The notes under the pieces were generated by a model that saw only the letters and a program-made list of their open reading frames with translations, was not told the origin of the DNA and searched no databases. DNA of 64,000 nt, from NCBI GenBank assembly GCA_030847615.1, contig JAUMIR010000014.1:15476501-15540500 (forward strand), written 5' to 3'. Source of the DNA: Gambelia wislizenii (Eukaryota; Chordata; Lepidosauria; Squamata; Crotaphytidae). Below, one piece after another: positions 12,396 through 25,889 of the stretch (within the stretch, counting starts at the first letter, position 1; the number at the start of each line of letters is the position of its first letter). Made by a program: the position numbers and the translations under genes.

Positions 12396-15300
12396 ACACA
12401 CACACAGTAGGTGTAGTGCTTTGCCTGACTCTTATCATGAGACATTTTAGCCCTTCCTTTCCAGGCTGTAAAGACCAGGAAAACTGCCTTTATTGACACT
12501 TAGGGCTTGTCTAGATGTGATGGTATACTGTGAGTGGGTGTGCATTTTTGCTCATTCGCAGCAATACTGTTTTGTCTCCACCATTTTTTGTGCCCATTTG
12601 CATCCATTTCCATCTATTTGAATGGGGTGGCCACATGCTCTGTTAAAGGGCAATAGAGCAAAAATGCGCAGTGATGCAAATTCAGACATCCGCACATGTG
12701 AAAATGTGCATCTATGCACATTTTCCCTGGAAACTCGGGGAAAACCACTAAACCTTTTTTTCTCCTTGGTTTGTGGAGTTTTTAGCCCCCTCCTTCTGAA
12801 TACCACTAATCTCATTCGGATCGCGTTGGGACACATTGTATTCTCTGTGAATTCTACAAGGAGTATTTTCATCGTCTGGGCAACCCCTTAGACAATAAGT
12901 GTTGCTCCCTCACATTTTGGCCACCCTGAGTGTTCAGAAGGGAAAAAAACTCAAGAAACTTTCCAGAATGTAGGGTTCTGTGTCCCTCATCCCAGATTAG
13001 GGAAGGGTAAACTTTGGTGTCTAGGCCAGAGTTTAGAAGTAACAAGTCAACATAATAAGTTGTGAGGTTTTTGTTTTTAGTTTAGGTTATTTTTTCAAAG
13101 AGGAGGGAATAAAGTTACATTTCAAAAGTAACAGAAGTAGGAATGAAGCTACTGTCTAGCCCATATGTTACTAACTTTTTTGCAAGGATATAGGTAAGGC
13201 CTTTGACAAAGTCCCCCACGGCATCCTTGCAAAAAAGTTAGTAACATGTGGGCTAGACAACGTGACTATTAGGTGGATTTGTAATTGGTTGATCGACCGA
13301 ACCCAAAGGGTAGTAATCACCAATGGCTCCTCTTCATCCTGGAGAGAAGTGACCAGTGGGGTGCCACAGGGTTCTGTCCTGGGCCCAGTGCTATTCAACA
13401 TCTTTATCAATGACTTGGATGAGGGGATAGAGGGTATGCTTATCAAGTTTGCAGATGACACCAAATTAGGAGGGGTAGCTAATACCCCAGAGGACAGGAT
13501 CAGAATTCAAAATGACCTTAACAGATTAGAAAGCTTGGCTAAAACTAACAAAATGAATTTCAATAGGGAGAAATGTAGGATACTATACTTGGGCAGTAAA
13601 AATGAAATGCACAGATATAGAATGGGCAACACCTGGCTTGATGGCAGTATATATGAAAGGGATCTAGGAGTCTTAGTGGACCACAAGCTGAACATGAGTC
13701 AGGAGTGTGATGCAGCAGCTAAAAAAGCCAATGAGATTCTAGGCTGCATTAATAGTAGTCTACTATCTAGTTCAAGGGAAGTCATAGTGTCACTCTATTC
13801 TGCTTTGGTCAGACCTCACCTGGAATACTGTGTCCAGTTCTCGGCACCACAAGTCAGAAAGGATATTGAGAAGCTGAAACGTATCCAGAGGAGAGCGACC
13901 AGGAGGGTGGGAGGTCTGGAAGCCACGATGCCCTGTGAGGAGTGGCTTAGGGAGCTGGGCATGTTTAGTCTGGAGAAGAGAAGGTTGAGAGGTGACATGA
14001 TAGCCATGTTTAAATATTTGAAGGGATGTCCTACTGAGGATGGAGCAAGCTTGTTTTCTGCTGCTGCAGAGACTAGGACATGGAGCAGGGGACTCAAACT
14101 ACAGGAAAAGAAATTCTGCCTTAACATTAGGAGGAACTTCCTGACAAGAAGAGCTGTTTAGAAGTGGAATACACTGCCTCGGAATGTGCTGGAGTCTCCT
14201 TCTTTGGAGGTTTTTAAACAGAGGCTGGATGGACATCTGTTGGGAATGCTTTGCTTCTTTATTCCTGCAGGGCAGGGGGTTGGACTAAATGGCCCTTTTG
14301 GTCTTTTCCAACTCTATGGTTCTACAATTCTATGATTCTGTTTTATTGGAGTAACAGGTATCCATTTTTAGATTGTATTAAAGTTACCTTTAAATGGCAT
14401 TTGGCAGGATTTTTTTTCATGTTTTGTGTCTTACCAATTATAATAAGATCCCTCCCTTCCCCAAAGTAACAAACAATGCAGCAAGTTAATACGACAAGTT
14501 ATCACCCAGTTTTAAAGAGTATAACAGTCCCTTTCCAAATACTATAAGAAGTAATGGGAAAAGATTACTTTTTAAAGAATAATTTTCCAAGTTCTAACTG
14601 GATCAGGAATTGTTCTTCCACCCTGTTTTCCAGCAATGTGTTGTTTTAGAAAACTCTCATGAGCAAACTCCTTCTTCTTCTTTTGGCCCTGTTCCCCTTT
14701 TGCAAATAACTGTTTGCCCCATTGACATTTCTTCTGGAAAGATGTATGTTGGATCACCTGCATGATCTGAGAGTTTCACAAAGGTAGGAATATCTGCTGA
14801 GCTAATTCTTCTCTGCCAGTTTCCTGCTTCCTCTTGCTACACAAAATGGCAACTTGTGCACAATTGGAGGAAGTCATGACTTCTTTCCTGTCTTCACTGG
14901 TTGCTGTGGAAACAGACCGGAAAAGTGTTGTGTGTCTGTGTGTGGGTCAGAGTTGTAGGCCCTGAAAAACAGAAAAGGCCTTTAGATGATAACTGGCTGA
15001 CAAGGAAGATAACATTATGCTCGGAATGGTGGCTTTGTAAACAGGAAAAACTGCTGTACAAAGGGGCAGAGGGCAGAAGAGAAACTGAGGTATAACCACA
15101 CTTTCCTCTTTCAAAAAGTTTGTTTTGCTCTCTCTCTCTCTCAGTAGGTCAGCCCCATAATTCTAAAATGTAATTATGTAACATTTTTTTAAGCACTCCT
15201 GCTTTTTCGGAAACTTTGCCTTTCCAAAAATGATCCTCTCGGCATAGAGAAGCTCCTTCCCTCACAAAGGAAATGTCTTGGAAAGAGTCCAAAGTGGTCC

Positions 15301-18300
15301 ATCCGCTTCCAGAAGGGTGAACAGGCACAGAAGAGATGGCATGGTGTGGGGGGAGGTCTGGTTGCTATACATAACTCAAAGGCTATTGTGAAATCTTCTT
15401 CCCCCATACAAAATTTTTAGAGGAAACGTTGCACCACGCTTGTACACACATGCATTGGAGCCTGGGCCAAAACTTCTTGGGTAGCAGGAGAAACACAAAA
15501 GTACACACACACCCTTGCATTCCATGTGTTGCATCATTGCCACTATTTTGGCCACAACCAAATGTCTGAACTTTTTGCTTTGGTCTTTTGAATTACAGGG
15601 TCCACCTGTAGGGATGTGTTGGCACCTTGTGCAGACGGTCCCTGTAAGAATGGGGGTGAGTGCAGAGAATCGGAAGACTACGAAAGCTTCTTGTGTGCTT
15701 GCCCTTCAGGTTGGCAAGGTAGGATTTTCTTCCACAGCCTCTAGAACAGAGGTGGGCTTGGGAACCTGGGGCTATTCCCCCTCCCCAGCCAACCTTAGCA
15801 AGCCCAATAACTGCAGTTCTTCTGCTCTCCTTGTCAGAATGGCAATAGGAAGCTATGCTGTGTCACCTCCTGTTTCCCTTTTGAGAGGGACTGCAGAGGC
15901 AAACAGAAGGGTTCCAGGGTGCTGGTGGGGGTGGTTTTATGTATCTTCATGTATTTGGGTGGTTTTCTATGTGCATTTGGGCAAAAATTGCCTCAAAATT
16001 CTGCCAGTTTTTTAAATGGGGCTTTCAGGGACTGTTGGGATGCTTCAAGAGCCACCAAAATGGGGTCCAAGGGCTGCATGAGGCCTGTGTACTACACTTT
16101 GTTCACTCCAGTCTAGCAGTACCTTCACCCTCATACAAACAGTGAGGGTTTATGATGCATTTGTAAGCCTGGGTTGCACTTATCCATTTGGTTTTATCCA
16201 GGGACAGAAGAACAAAAACAGACTGTGAAAGATCTTTTGGTGATATGGGAGGTTTACAGTCCACCCTCAGTATCCACAGATAATGCATCCACAGATTCAA
16301 CCAACCATGGCTCAAAAATATTTTTATAAAGCTAACCTTGCTGTTCACTATTTTATTTAAGGGACACCATTTTACTATGCCATTGTATATAGTGGGACTT
16401 GAGCACCCACAGATTTTGATATCCACAGGAGGTCTTGGAACCAAAACCCAGCAGATACCGAGGACCCACTGTACAGTCATCCCTTCACATTCGCGGGGGT
16501 TAGGGACAGACAACCCCCACAAATGTGAAAAACCGCAAATAAGAAATGAGCCTGCGGGCGAGCGGTTTTCACCCCACTCCCTTCCCAAGGCAGTGAGGAG
16601 CTTCCTGAGAAGCCCCTGGCTGCCTTGGGAAGGGAGTGGGGTGTAGCGCGAGTGCGCCAGCTGGCTCCTACCCCGCCCTTCCCAAGGCAGCAAGGAGCCT
16701 CCTGAGAAGCCCCTCATTGCCTTGGGAAGGGAGTGGGGTTTAGCGGGAGCGCGCCAGCTGGTTCCCATCCCACCTTCCCAGAGCAGCGAGGAGCTTCCTA
16801 AGAAGCCCCTGGCTGCCTTGGGAAGGGAGTGGGGTGTTGAGCAGCGGTGGTGGGAGGCGCAGGCAGCTTTCCGCGAATGATCAAAACCGCGAATGTGAAA
16901 GTCGCGAATGTGGAGGGGCAACTTTATTTCTATTTAGCATTATATGCCAACTTTCTTGGCATAGGGTGTACTGCATGTACACAGTGTTGGGAATTGGGTC
17001 CCTTTGAACAGAGTTTAGAGAAAGTTACTTTTTTGGATTGCAACTCCCAGAGTCCCCTGTCAGTATGGCCAAAGAACTAACTTCCCCCAAGTTCAGCCCT
17101 GAATCTATCAAGGCTTTTGAGATATGTCTGGCTCTTAGCAAATCTTCCCTGCAGAGAGGGGTCTTGGCCTGGTCTGGACAAGGAGTCCTCATCCAAGTCT
17201 GTGGGGCTCACAAGGCCCCATGATTGATCAAAGATGACGAGCCCTATAAAAGAGAACAGTGAACACCTTCAAAAGTGTGGGGCCTAGGCATGCATAGGCC
17301 ACAGTTTCACCAGGTTATTTCCATGGACTGTAGATTATTGATTTGGGCAAGTAAACTCTTTGGCTTGTTCCAGACATCATGGTATTCCGTTTCTTTAAAA
17401 ATTCCCATTATTTTTCATTTGGACCTATACAATTAATGTTCAACAGGTGTAGGGTAGGTGGTTATGGGTTGAAATGATTCATTGCATCCCAACCTTCAAA
17501 TATTGTTAATCCTAATCTCCCCCACCCAAAAAAACTCCAGTGGAGCAGAGAAATGAGTGCCAAACTTTTCCTTTGACACCAAATAAAGATGCATTTTGCG
17601 GGTTCCAGATATCACATTCTCCCACTGCAGTTGATTGATTTATTACTTGAAGCTACACCGCTAACTAGGCCCTGGTTCACCAAGGATGCACCTGGCTTCC
17701 TGCAGACCTTTGCTCTGCGGTTAGCAGTTAAATTTCCCTGTTTCTTTCTAGCCCTCTTTGCTCATAATAGGTCCCTGCAAAGTGTTTCCCTCTCCCAGAC
17801 GTGTAAGGCCTCTCCCAGCATTATTGGACTGCAACTCCCATCCGTCCTAGCCAACATAGCTAGTGTTAAGAGATGATGGGAATTACAGCCCAACAATATT
17901 GGGAGGGCCAGAAAATGCCTGCCACTACCCTGTCCCCTTTCTAGCCAGCTGAAGAATATGCTACCCTGGTTCTGTCTAGTTCTACATTTTATAATACCTT
18001 CCCTCCATCAATACCAGTTATCTTGGTAGTGGTCTGCTTTTTCTGTTTTACTTATGAGTTCTGCTTGGAATTGGTCTTTGGGTTTGTTGGACAGCTCTGC
18101 AGAGAAAGGCCAGTGTCACCACTCCCTCTGACAGTGTCACCTGGTATGCTTTGGCCTCTCTGCACACACACCCTGTGCTGCCACTGAGAAAAAGCATGGG
18201 GAAGTTACTTTTTTTGACTACAACTCCCAGAATTCCCCACCCAGCATGTCCAAGCAGTTCTGGGAGTTGTGGTCTAAAAACAACTTTCCCATGTTCTGCC

Positions 18301-21300
18301 TGAATCCCAAAACTATAGTGGTTTAATTTCTTCCTCACAGCCTCTTGGTTTTGATATAAAGGTTGACCCTCATATCAGCGGGGATATTTTCCAATACCCT
18401 CCGTGGATACCTGTAACTATGGGTAATAGGGAACCCTATTATTTTCAATGAGACAAACACTGGAAGTTGACCATAGAATCCCATTGGAGGACTGACAAAT
18501 GCCTAGAGAGAACATACTTTTTCGGGCGTGGACAAGTGAAACTGGATACTGAATCCGTGGATACAGGGGTCAACCTGTATATTGGGGCTGCAAGTTATTA
18601 GTCTAGCTGATTCTCTAGTAAATGAATTGGTGAGAGCCACCAGTTAAATGTACAATGGTAATCTTTTTTTAGCCACTTCATGAAAACCTTATTTAGACTG
18701 CCTTTGGCCTTTGACAATATTATTTTTTATTATTTCTGACATGTTTCTCTTGCTGCCATTTATATTCTCTTAATATTTTGTCAGCTCATTTTTTTATGGT
18801 TTAATCCCATTTGTGTGCCAATGGCTTTTATTCTTCAATGTGATACATTTTCCCTACTATTTTAAAACTTTGCTGTGTGTATGTGTGTTTTAAAACTTCA
18901 TTATTACCTGCATTGAAAATGACTTATGTAAAGGAGGGAGAGAAATGTTTGGAAAATGACTAGGAAAAAAATAATAATGTTAAAAGGCAGATGACAGAAA
19001 AGAATTTTTGGTTTGGCACTCCAGTGTGCAGCAGCAGTATTTGTTCAAATTTACTTCTCAGGGCAAACCTGTGAGATTGACATCAACGAATGTGTGAAGA
19101 ATCCCTGTCGGAACGGCGCCACTTGTCAGAATACAAATGGGAGCTACCGATGCATCTGTAGACCTGGCTTCACTGGCCACAGCTGTGAAATGGACATTGA
19201 TGACTGCCAGCCCAGTAAGAGCTCAAAGTGGGACTAGAAACGTTTGGTTCGTTTATTGGCTTTAGATACCCAGGGAGCAGATGGGTTCTGTACAGAGCAG
19301 GGGTAGGAATCATATGGGTCCACCAGAGGCTATGATAGAAGAATTGCTTTGCTTACTATGCACACGTTTATTCCTTTTCCTGCTGTTGTCCCTAGTCAAA
19401 CAGTTTGTTGAAATGTGTTGTTGTTGTTGTTAACTGCCTTCAAGTTGACTTTGAGTTGTGGCGACCCTATGAATGAAACATCTCCAAGACACCCTAGCTA
19501 ACACACATTAGAAACTGCTTAATGCAGTGTAGATGTGTAAATTGCTATTGCTTAAAACAATCTGTAAATAAATAAAATAAATAAAAAATAAATAAAATAA
19601 CTTGCATCAGTCCTAGCTAGTATAACCAAAGATGAAGAATTCTGGGAGTTGTGATCCAGTAGTATCTGAAGGGATGCACAATTCCCCACTTCGGGTGGGA
19701 GGGTTTAACTCTGTATTACACATGAGATGGGATTTGTAGTTCTAGACAGTGGATCATATTCTAATAGTTCTCAGCCAGTGGTACATATACCTCTGTGTTG
19801 GTGTTGGTGTTCTTATTCATATAGCACCGTCGATGTATATGGCTCTGCTAAAAAATAAAAACATAAAATAGGCATGCCAAAGGTATACAGTCTAATCCTA
19901 CATTTATTAACCATGGCTCCCTTGAACTCAAGGTTCTTAGAGAGGTTGCTAGGAGTTCCATGAGAGCTAGAATATTTTTGAGCTGTAGATATAATATTTT
20001 GTGTGCAGGGGTTCCCTGAGACCTGAAAATTATTTCAAGGCTTCCTCCAGGGTGGAAAGGTTGAGAAAGGCTAATCCAGCAAGTACAAGTAGTCTTAGGC
20101 ACGTAAGGGCTTTGTTACCTAGGTGTTGCGGTGACCTTTAATGCAAGCCCACTGTAATACCTTCCTCCCTCCAGATCCATGCCACAATGGTGGCTCCTGC
20201 TCTGATGGCATCCACAGCTTTTTCTGTGACTGCCTAGCTGGCTTTCAGGGCCCCAAGTGTGAGGAAGATATTGACGAGTGCGCCAGCAACCCCTGCAAGA
20301 ATGGAGCCAACTGTACCGACTGTGTCAATAGCTACACTTGCACCTGCCCCTCTGGCTTCAGCGGGATCCACTGTGAGCACAACACGCCAGACTGCACAGA
20401 AAGGTAAACCTCAACCAGAACGAGATTGGGCTATGTTGAAACGCAGTGGGGTGTGATTGGGGCTCTGTGTAAGTGTGTAGATGTGTGTGTGAGGGAGAAG
20501 GGCAGAGAAAGAGAGAGACTCTTGGAAGCAGTGTTCTGTGCTCTGTGTAAATTATATGTGTCATTTGCAAAAAAAATTGCATAATTTATTCTGCTGCTTG
20601 AACTTTTGTATGCTGTGGCTGGGAAGCCCATCAGCCACTTGACATTTTTCTCACCCCCCCTCCCCGAATTGTCTGTGGACCTCCAGACCTATTCCTATAG
20701 CCATGCGGGCTGGATACTTGTTCTTGAAATTTTATTTCTGCAAGTAATGCTTGGAAACGTTCCTTTTTTGGACCATGGCTCCCAGAATCTTCCACTGACC
20801 ATACTAACATGAGGTTCCAGGAGTTGAAGTCCGAAAAAGGGAACTTTTCCAAGCTCTCCTCTAGAGACACACACAGCCATGGCTTTGACTGCCTTTCTTG
20901 TACCATCAAAGCTGTTTCTGCTTAGCAGAATTTAAAATGAGTTGGTGAGAACTGTGTTGTCACAGTGCTTGCCCAGACATTGAGATCTTTGAGACAGACT
21001 CTTCTGTTGGCTCCACAACCTTCAGAGGTGGGAATACAAGTGAGGGCCTTCTCAGTGGCTTCTCCTAGGAGTCTGGAACAGCCAGAGAAATATGTTTCTA
21101 TTCTGACAGAGTTTCGGGAACTGGCTATTTTTAAAGAATAAGCTTTTAATAAGTAGCTGGGTTTTCCCTCTTTTTTTCTTCCTCAGCTCCTGTTTCAATG
21201 GGGGCACCTGCGTGGATGGCATCAACACATTCACCTGCATGTGCCCACCTGGCTTCACAGGCATCTACTGTGAGCATGACATCAATGAGTGTGACTCCAA

Positions 21301-24300
21301 GCCCTGCTTAAATGGTGGCACTTGCCAGGACAGCTATGGGACGTACAAGTGCACTTGTCCTCAGGGCTACACTGGTCTCAATTGCCAGGTAAGGGAAGGA
21401 TGACCTAATGGTTGAAAGTTCTGCACATAGGCTCTTGGTGCCAAATATGTTCAGCCCCCCCCCCGCCTCGTTTGCTTGACTTTCAATTTTGCAGTAGCAG
21501 AAGGAATGTGTTGTTTCAGGGGAAAACTGGCAGTAAGTGGGGTACTTGTCTTCCAGAGAACCCTGATAGATCTTGCTAAGAAAAGGGTGGGGAAGTATAG
21601 GCCCAGAGGCCCCTTCTTGGGCCCTCTCCAGCCTATATGTGGTTTTCTACCTAGATCAGGGTTGTCCATGCCATGTACTTCCGATTTCTATGCATGATTG
21701 TGAAAGCTGGACAGTGAAGAAAGCATATAGGAAGAGAACCAACTCAGCTGAAATGTGTGTTTGAAGAGAATTCTACGGGTACCATGGACTGCTAAAGCCT
21801 AGATGATAACCATGACATTTTCTGTATGACACCATCATTTGGTGTTTTCCCAGTTTTTCTATAGGATCCCCCCCCCATTCTAAAAGGTATAAAAATGCTT
21901 CTCCTGAGGCTTAATTCCTGACAGTAAGAGCTTTCAGATAAAATATACTTGTTTTGGGGAGGGGGTCCCACCCGGGGGTCCCACGCCTTTTGCCTCACAA
22001 ATACTTGGAATATGGCTGCCTCTGAAATTGAATTTGGCCCTCAGGTGGGCTGTAGACTGAAAAGCTGATTTCAGATGAAAACTGATTAATCTATAAGGTG
22101 CCACAGAACTCTGACTTGGTTTTGATTCTCTACTTGTCCACATACTTGTTCACATAAGAACATGTGAAAGGGATCTAGGACCCTTAGTGGACCACAAACT
22201 GAACATGAGTTAGCAGTGTGATGCAGCAGTTAAAAAAGCCAATGCAATTGTAGGCTGCATCAATAGGAGTATAGTGTCTAGATTAAGAGAAATAATAGTG
22301 TCACTTTATTCTGCTTTGGTCAGACCTCACCTGGGATACTATGTCCAGCTCTGGGCACCACAATTCAGGAAGGATATTGAGAAGCTGGAATGTGTCCAGA
22401 GGAGGGCTACCAAAATGGTGGAAGATCTGAAAACCATTATGCCCTGTGAGGAGTGGCTTAGGGAGCTGGGCATGTTTAGTCTGGAGAAGAGAAGGTTGAG
22501 AGGTGATATGATAGCCATGTTTACAGTAAATATTTGAAGGGATGTCCTACTGAGAATGGAGCAAGCTTGTTTTCTGCTGCTCCAGAGACTAGGACATGGA
22601 GCAATAGGTTCAAACTACAGGAAAAGAGATTCCAGATAAACATTAGGAAGATCTACCTGACAGTAAGAGCTGTTCAGAAGTGGAATGTGCTGCCTGGGAG
22701 TGTGGTGGACTCTCCTTCTTTGGAGGTTTTTAAACAGAGGCTGGATGGCCATCTGTTGGGAATGCTTTGATTGTGTCTTCCTTCAGGGCAGGGGGTTGGA
22801 CCGGATGGCCATTGTGGTCTCTTCCAACTCTATGATTCTATAAGAAGCCTTTGTACATTTTCCCTTGTCCCCAGAACCTGGTGAGTTGGTGCGACTCCTC
22901 CCCCTGCAAAAACAGAGGAAAGTGCTGGCAGATCGCAAACCTATATCGCTGTGAATGCACCAGCGGCTGGACAGGCCTCTACTGTGATGTTCCCAATGTC
23001 TCTTGTGATGTGGCTGCTCAGCAGCAAGGTGGGTCTCAGCCTGGCTTTCATCATTTCCTTGTTTCTCTTAGGCTGGCCCATCCCCGGTGAAGGGGAGGAG
23101 TTACTTCTATGTTCCAGGGCCAGTTACGAGGGCCAAGCTAGGGACAAAATCTGTATGTCAGGCAAGCCAGACCCAGGATGAGTGGTTTCAGAATTAGGGT
23201 CTTGGTGGCCTATTGTAGGCACCAGCTGAGGAAAATTTCACAAGCCAGAGGGTTTGCCCTTTTGACTAGACAAATGTGCCAGGAGCAAAGCTTTGGAAAG
23301 TTACTTTTGGAGACTACATTTCCTAGATTCCCCTAGCAGGCATGGCCATTGGCCACCTTTTGGACTGCCAACCCCTCAAAGTTCCTTAGCCACTGGCCAT
23401 GTCAGCTGGTGGGTTCTAAAAGTTGTAGCCCTCAAAAAAGTAAACTTTCCAAGCTCTGTTTAGGAGGCCAGCCTCTGAATATTTGTGTCAGGCCTGAAGC
23501 TTTGTATAACATGCTATGTTTTGCCCATAATGAGGTACTCTCAGCTCTGGCTGTGAAAAACTTGGTTACCAGTCCAGGCTCATTTCCTCCTGGCTATATT
23601 GCATATGTGCATGCTCCCATACACAGAAACATGGGCTTCTGTCATTATACATGAATTTTGTATAAAATTGTACATGTATTTTGTATAAAATTGGGAAAGG
23701 GTGTGATTAAAAAAGGATTTATGAACACAGAACTCCCATCATCCTCAGAAGAGGAGAGAAGCAATTCTGGTGACATCTTGAATGCCTGATTCTTGACAGC
23801 AGTGGTGGGCAAAGTGTGCCTCGGTTAGAAGGCACACCCGTTACCCATGTTTGATTATGTCACCCCCTTTGGCCCTTGCAGGTGTCGATGTAGCCCACCT
23901 CTGTCGAAACTCAGGCATCTGCATGGACACAGGCAACACTCACTTCTGCCACTGCCAGGCTGGCTACACAGGCAGTTACTGTGAAGAACAAGTGGACGAG
24001 TGCTCCCCAAACCCATGTCAGAATGGGGCCACATGCACTGACTACCTGGGAGGCTATTCGTGCGAGGTATGGTGGTTGCATATAACTATGGGGAAGGGAA
24101 CAAGCAGGATGGCAGGCTTGCACAGGTGGCTTTTGCAACCAGAGGCTCACCCAAATAAGCATCATGTATTAGGTAGGGCTGTCGGGGGTAGGGTGGAGGT
24201 GGGCAGTGTTCTGCAAGGTGGTAAGGGTGCAGGAAAAAAGGACAATGTTTTCTGTCTGGTCTTGACTGCTTCATGAAAGGCTTCCTTAGAAGATTTTGTG

Positions 24301-25836
24301 TTAATCCTAATTAGAAGCACTCAATGTTCCTCTGACGGCTATTGGAAGAACTCATCCAGTGCCCTTTCTGAATACCTGTTTTTCCAGTCTTATCCTAAGC
24401 CTATTTGAGTACTTTCTGTTGTTTGTATGGCTTTGACCATGAATTTTGTATATAATTAGGAAGGGGTGGAATTAAAAAGGATTTGTGGACACAGAACTCC
24501 TCCATCATCCTGGTGGCGTAGTGGTTAAATGCCAGTACTGCAAGCCACCACGTCACAAGTTCGATTCCAGCTGGCTCCAAGGTTCACTCAGCCTTCCATC
24601 CTTTCGTAGGTCGGTAAATTGAGTACCCAGCTTGTGGGGGGCAATTAGCTAACACACATTGGAAACTGTTTAATGCAGTGTAGATGTGTAAATAGCTATT
24701 GCTTAAAACAATGTGTAAGCCGCTCTGATAGCCTTGTGGCTGAAGAGCGGGGTAGAAATAAATAAATAAATAAATAAATAGAGTAACCATTCCAGTGACA
24801 TCTTTAATACCAGATTCTTGACATCAGTGGTGGGCAAAGTGTGCCTAGGTTAGAATGCACACATGCACACACAGCCCACACACCTAACAGAGCTTTGTGG
24901 CCCTTGACTACTCCCAGAGTGTCCTTTTTGTGTGTGCCAAAAATAGAAGGTGAATTTCTCCCCCGTGAAGCCTCTAAGCTTGGCAGTTGACGCTGTAAAT
25001 AGGTTGCAGGGGGCCCCTGCACTGTGTAACATTTAAGAAATACCAATTTTTCAGAACCACGCATGGACTTCTGGCCACTTTGATGTGTGTGCGCATTTTG
25101 TTTACTTTTTTGTTTTTGCCATTTTTGGCAGTCTGTGAAAATTGGCCCCTGGACTCATTTCCGCTGTTTTATAGGAACTTGGAAAGAGAAGTAAAATTTC
25201 CTGTATGTTTTCAATCTTTTGGTTCGATCTGTTAAGTGGAGGACAAATTGGCTCCCCCATTTATTATGCAATGGATATGGACAAACCCTTTGCAAGAAAG
25301 TCAGTCCTGTGTAGGCGTTCCTCCATGGTTGACTTCAAAGCAAGTGAAATCCTCCATTGCTCTATTGACCAATTCTAACTAGGAGTGTATCTTTGCCTTG
25401 ATTTAGTTACGGGCAGATTAGTTTGACTGTTAAAATTCTTATTCTGTGGAGACTTGTAATTACAAAGTCTCAGGAACAATTCAAAGTTGCATTATTTTAT
25501 TGTGTGTTCAGATACAGATTGATTTCCTTAGGGCCGTGCAGTGATCAAGTTAAAACTGGGCAGATGTGTTTTGAGTGTAATGTAGGCTGCTGCTACACTG
25601 CAAAAATAATGCAGTTTGACACCACTTTAACTATCATGGTTCCATCCTATGGAATCCTGGGATTTGTAGTTTGTTGTGTTACCAGAGCTCTCTGACAGAG
25701 GAGGATAAATATCCCACAAAACTGTAAATCCCAGAATTCCATAGCATTGATCCATCATGGCAGTTAAAGCGATGTCAAACTGCATTATTTCTACAGTGTG
25801 TCAGCAGCCATAGTTTGCAATAGAAATGCTTTGGGT

Positions 25837-25889
<53 letters not shown>

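Noticed and set aside
13262..14161. 299-codon frame considered as a host gene
   Set aside because: It is CR1 reverse transcriptase ([19 protein letters not shown]).
16103..16921. 272-codon - strand frame
   Set aside because: Runs through two DNA-transposon copies and repeats the same peptide with each tandem unit. No transposase motifs.
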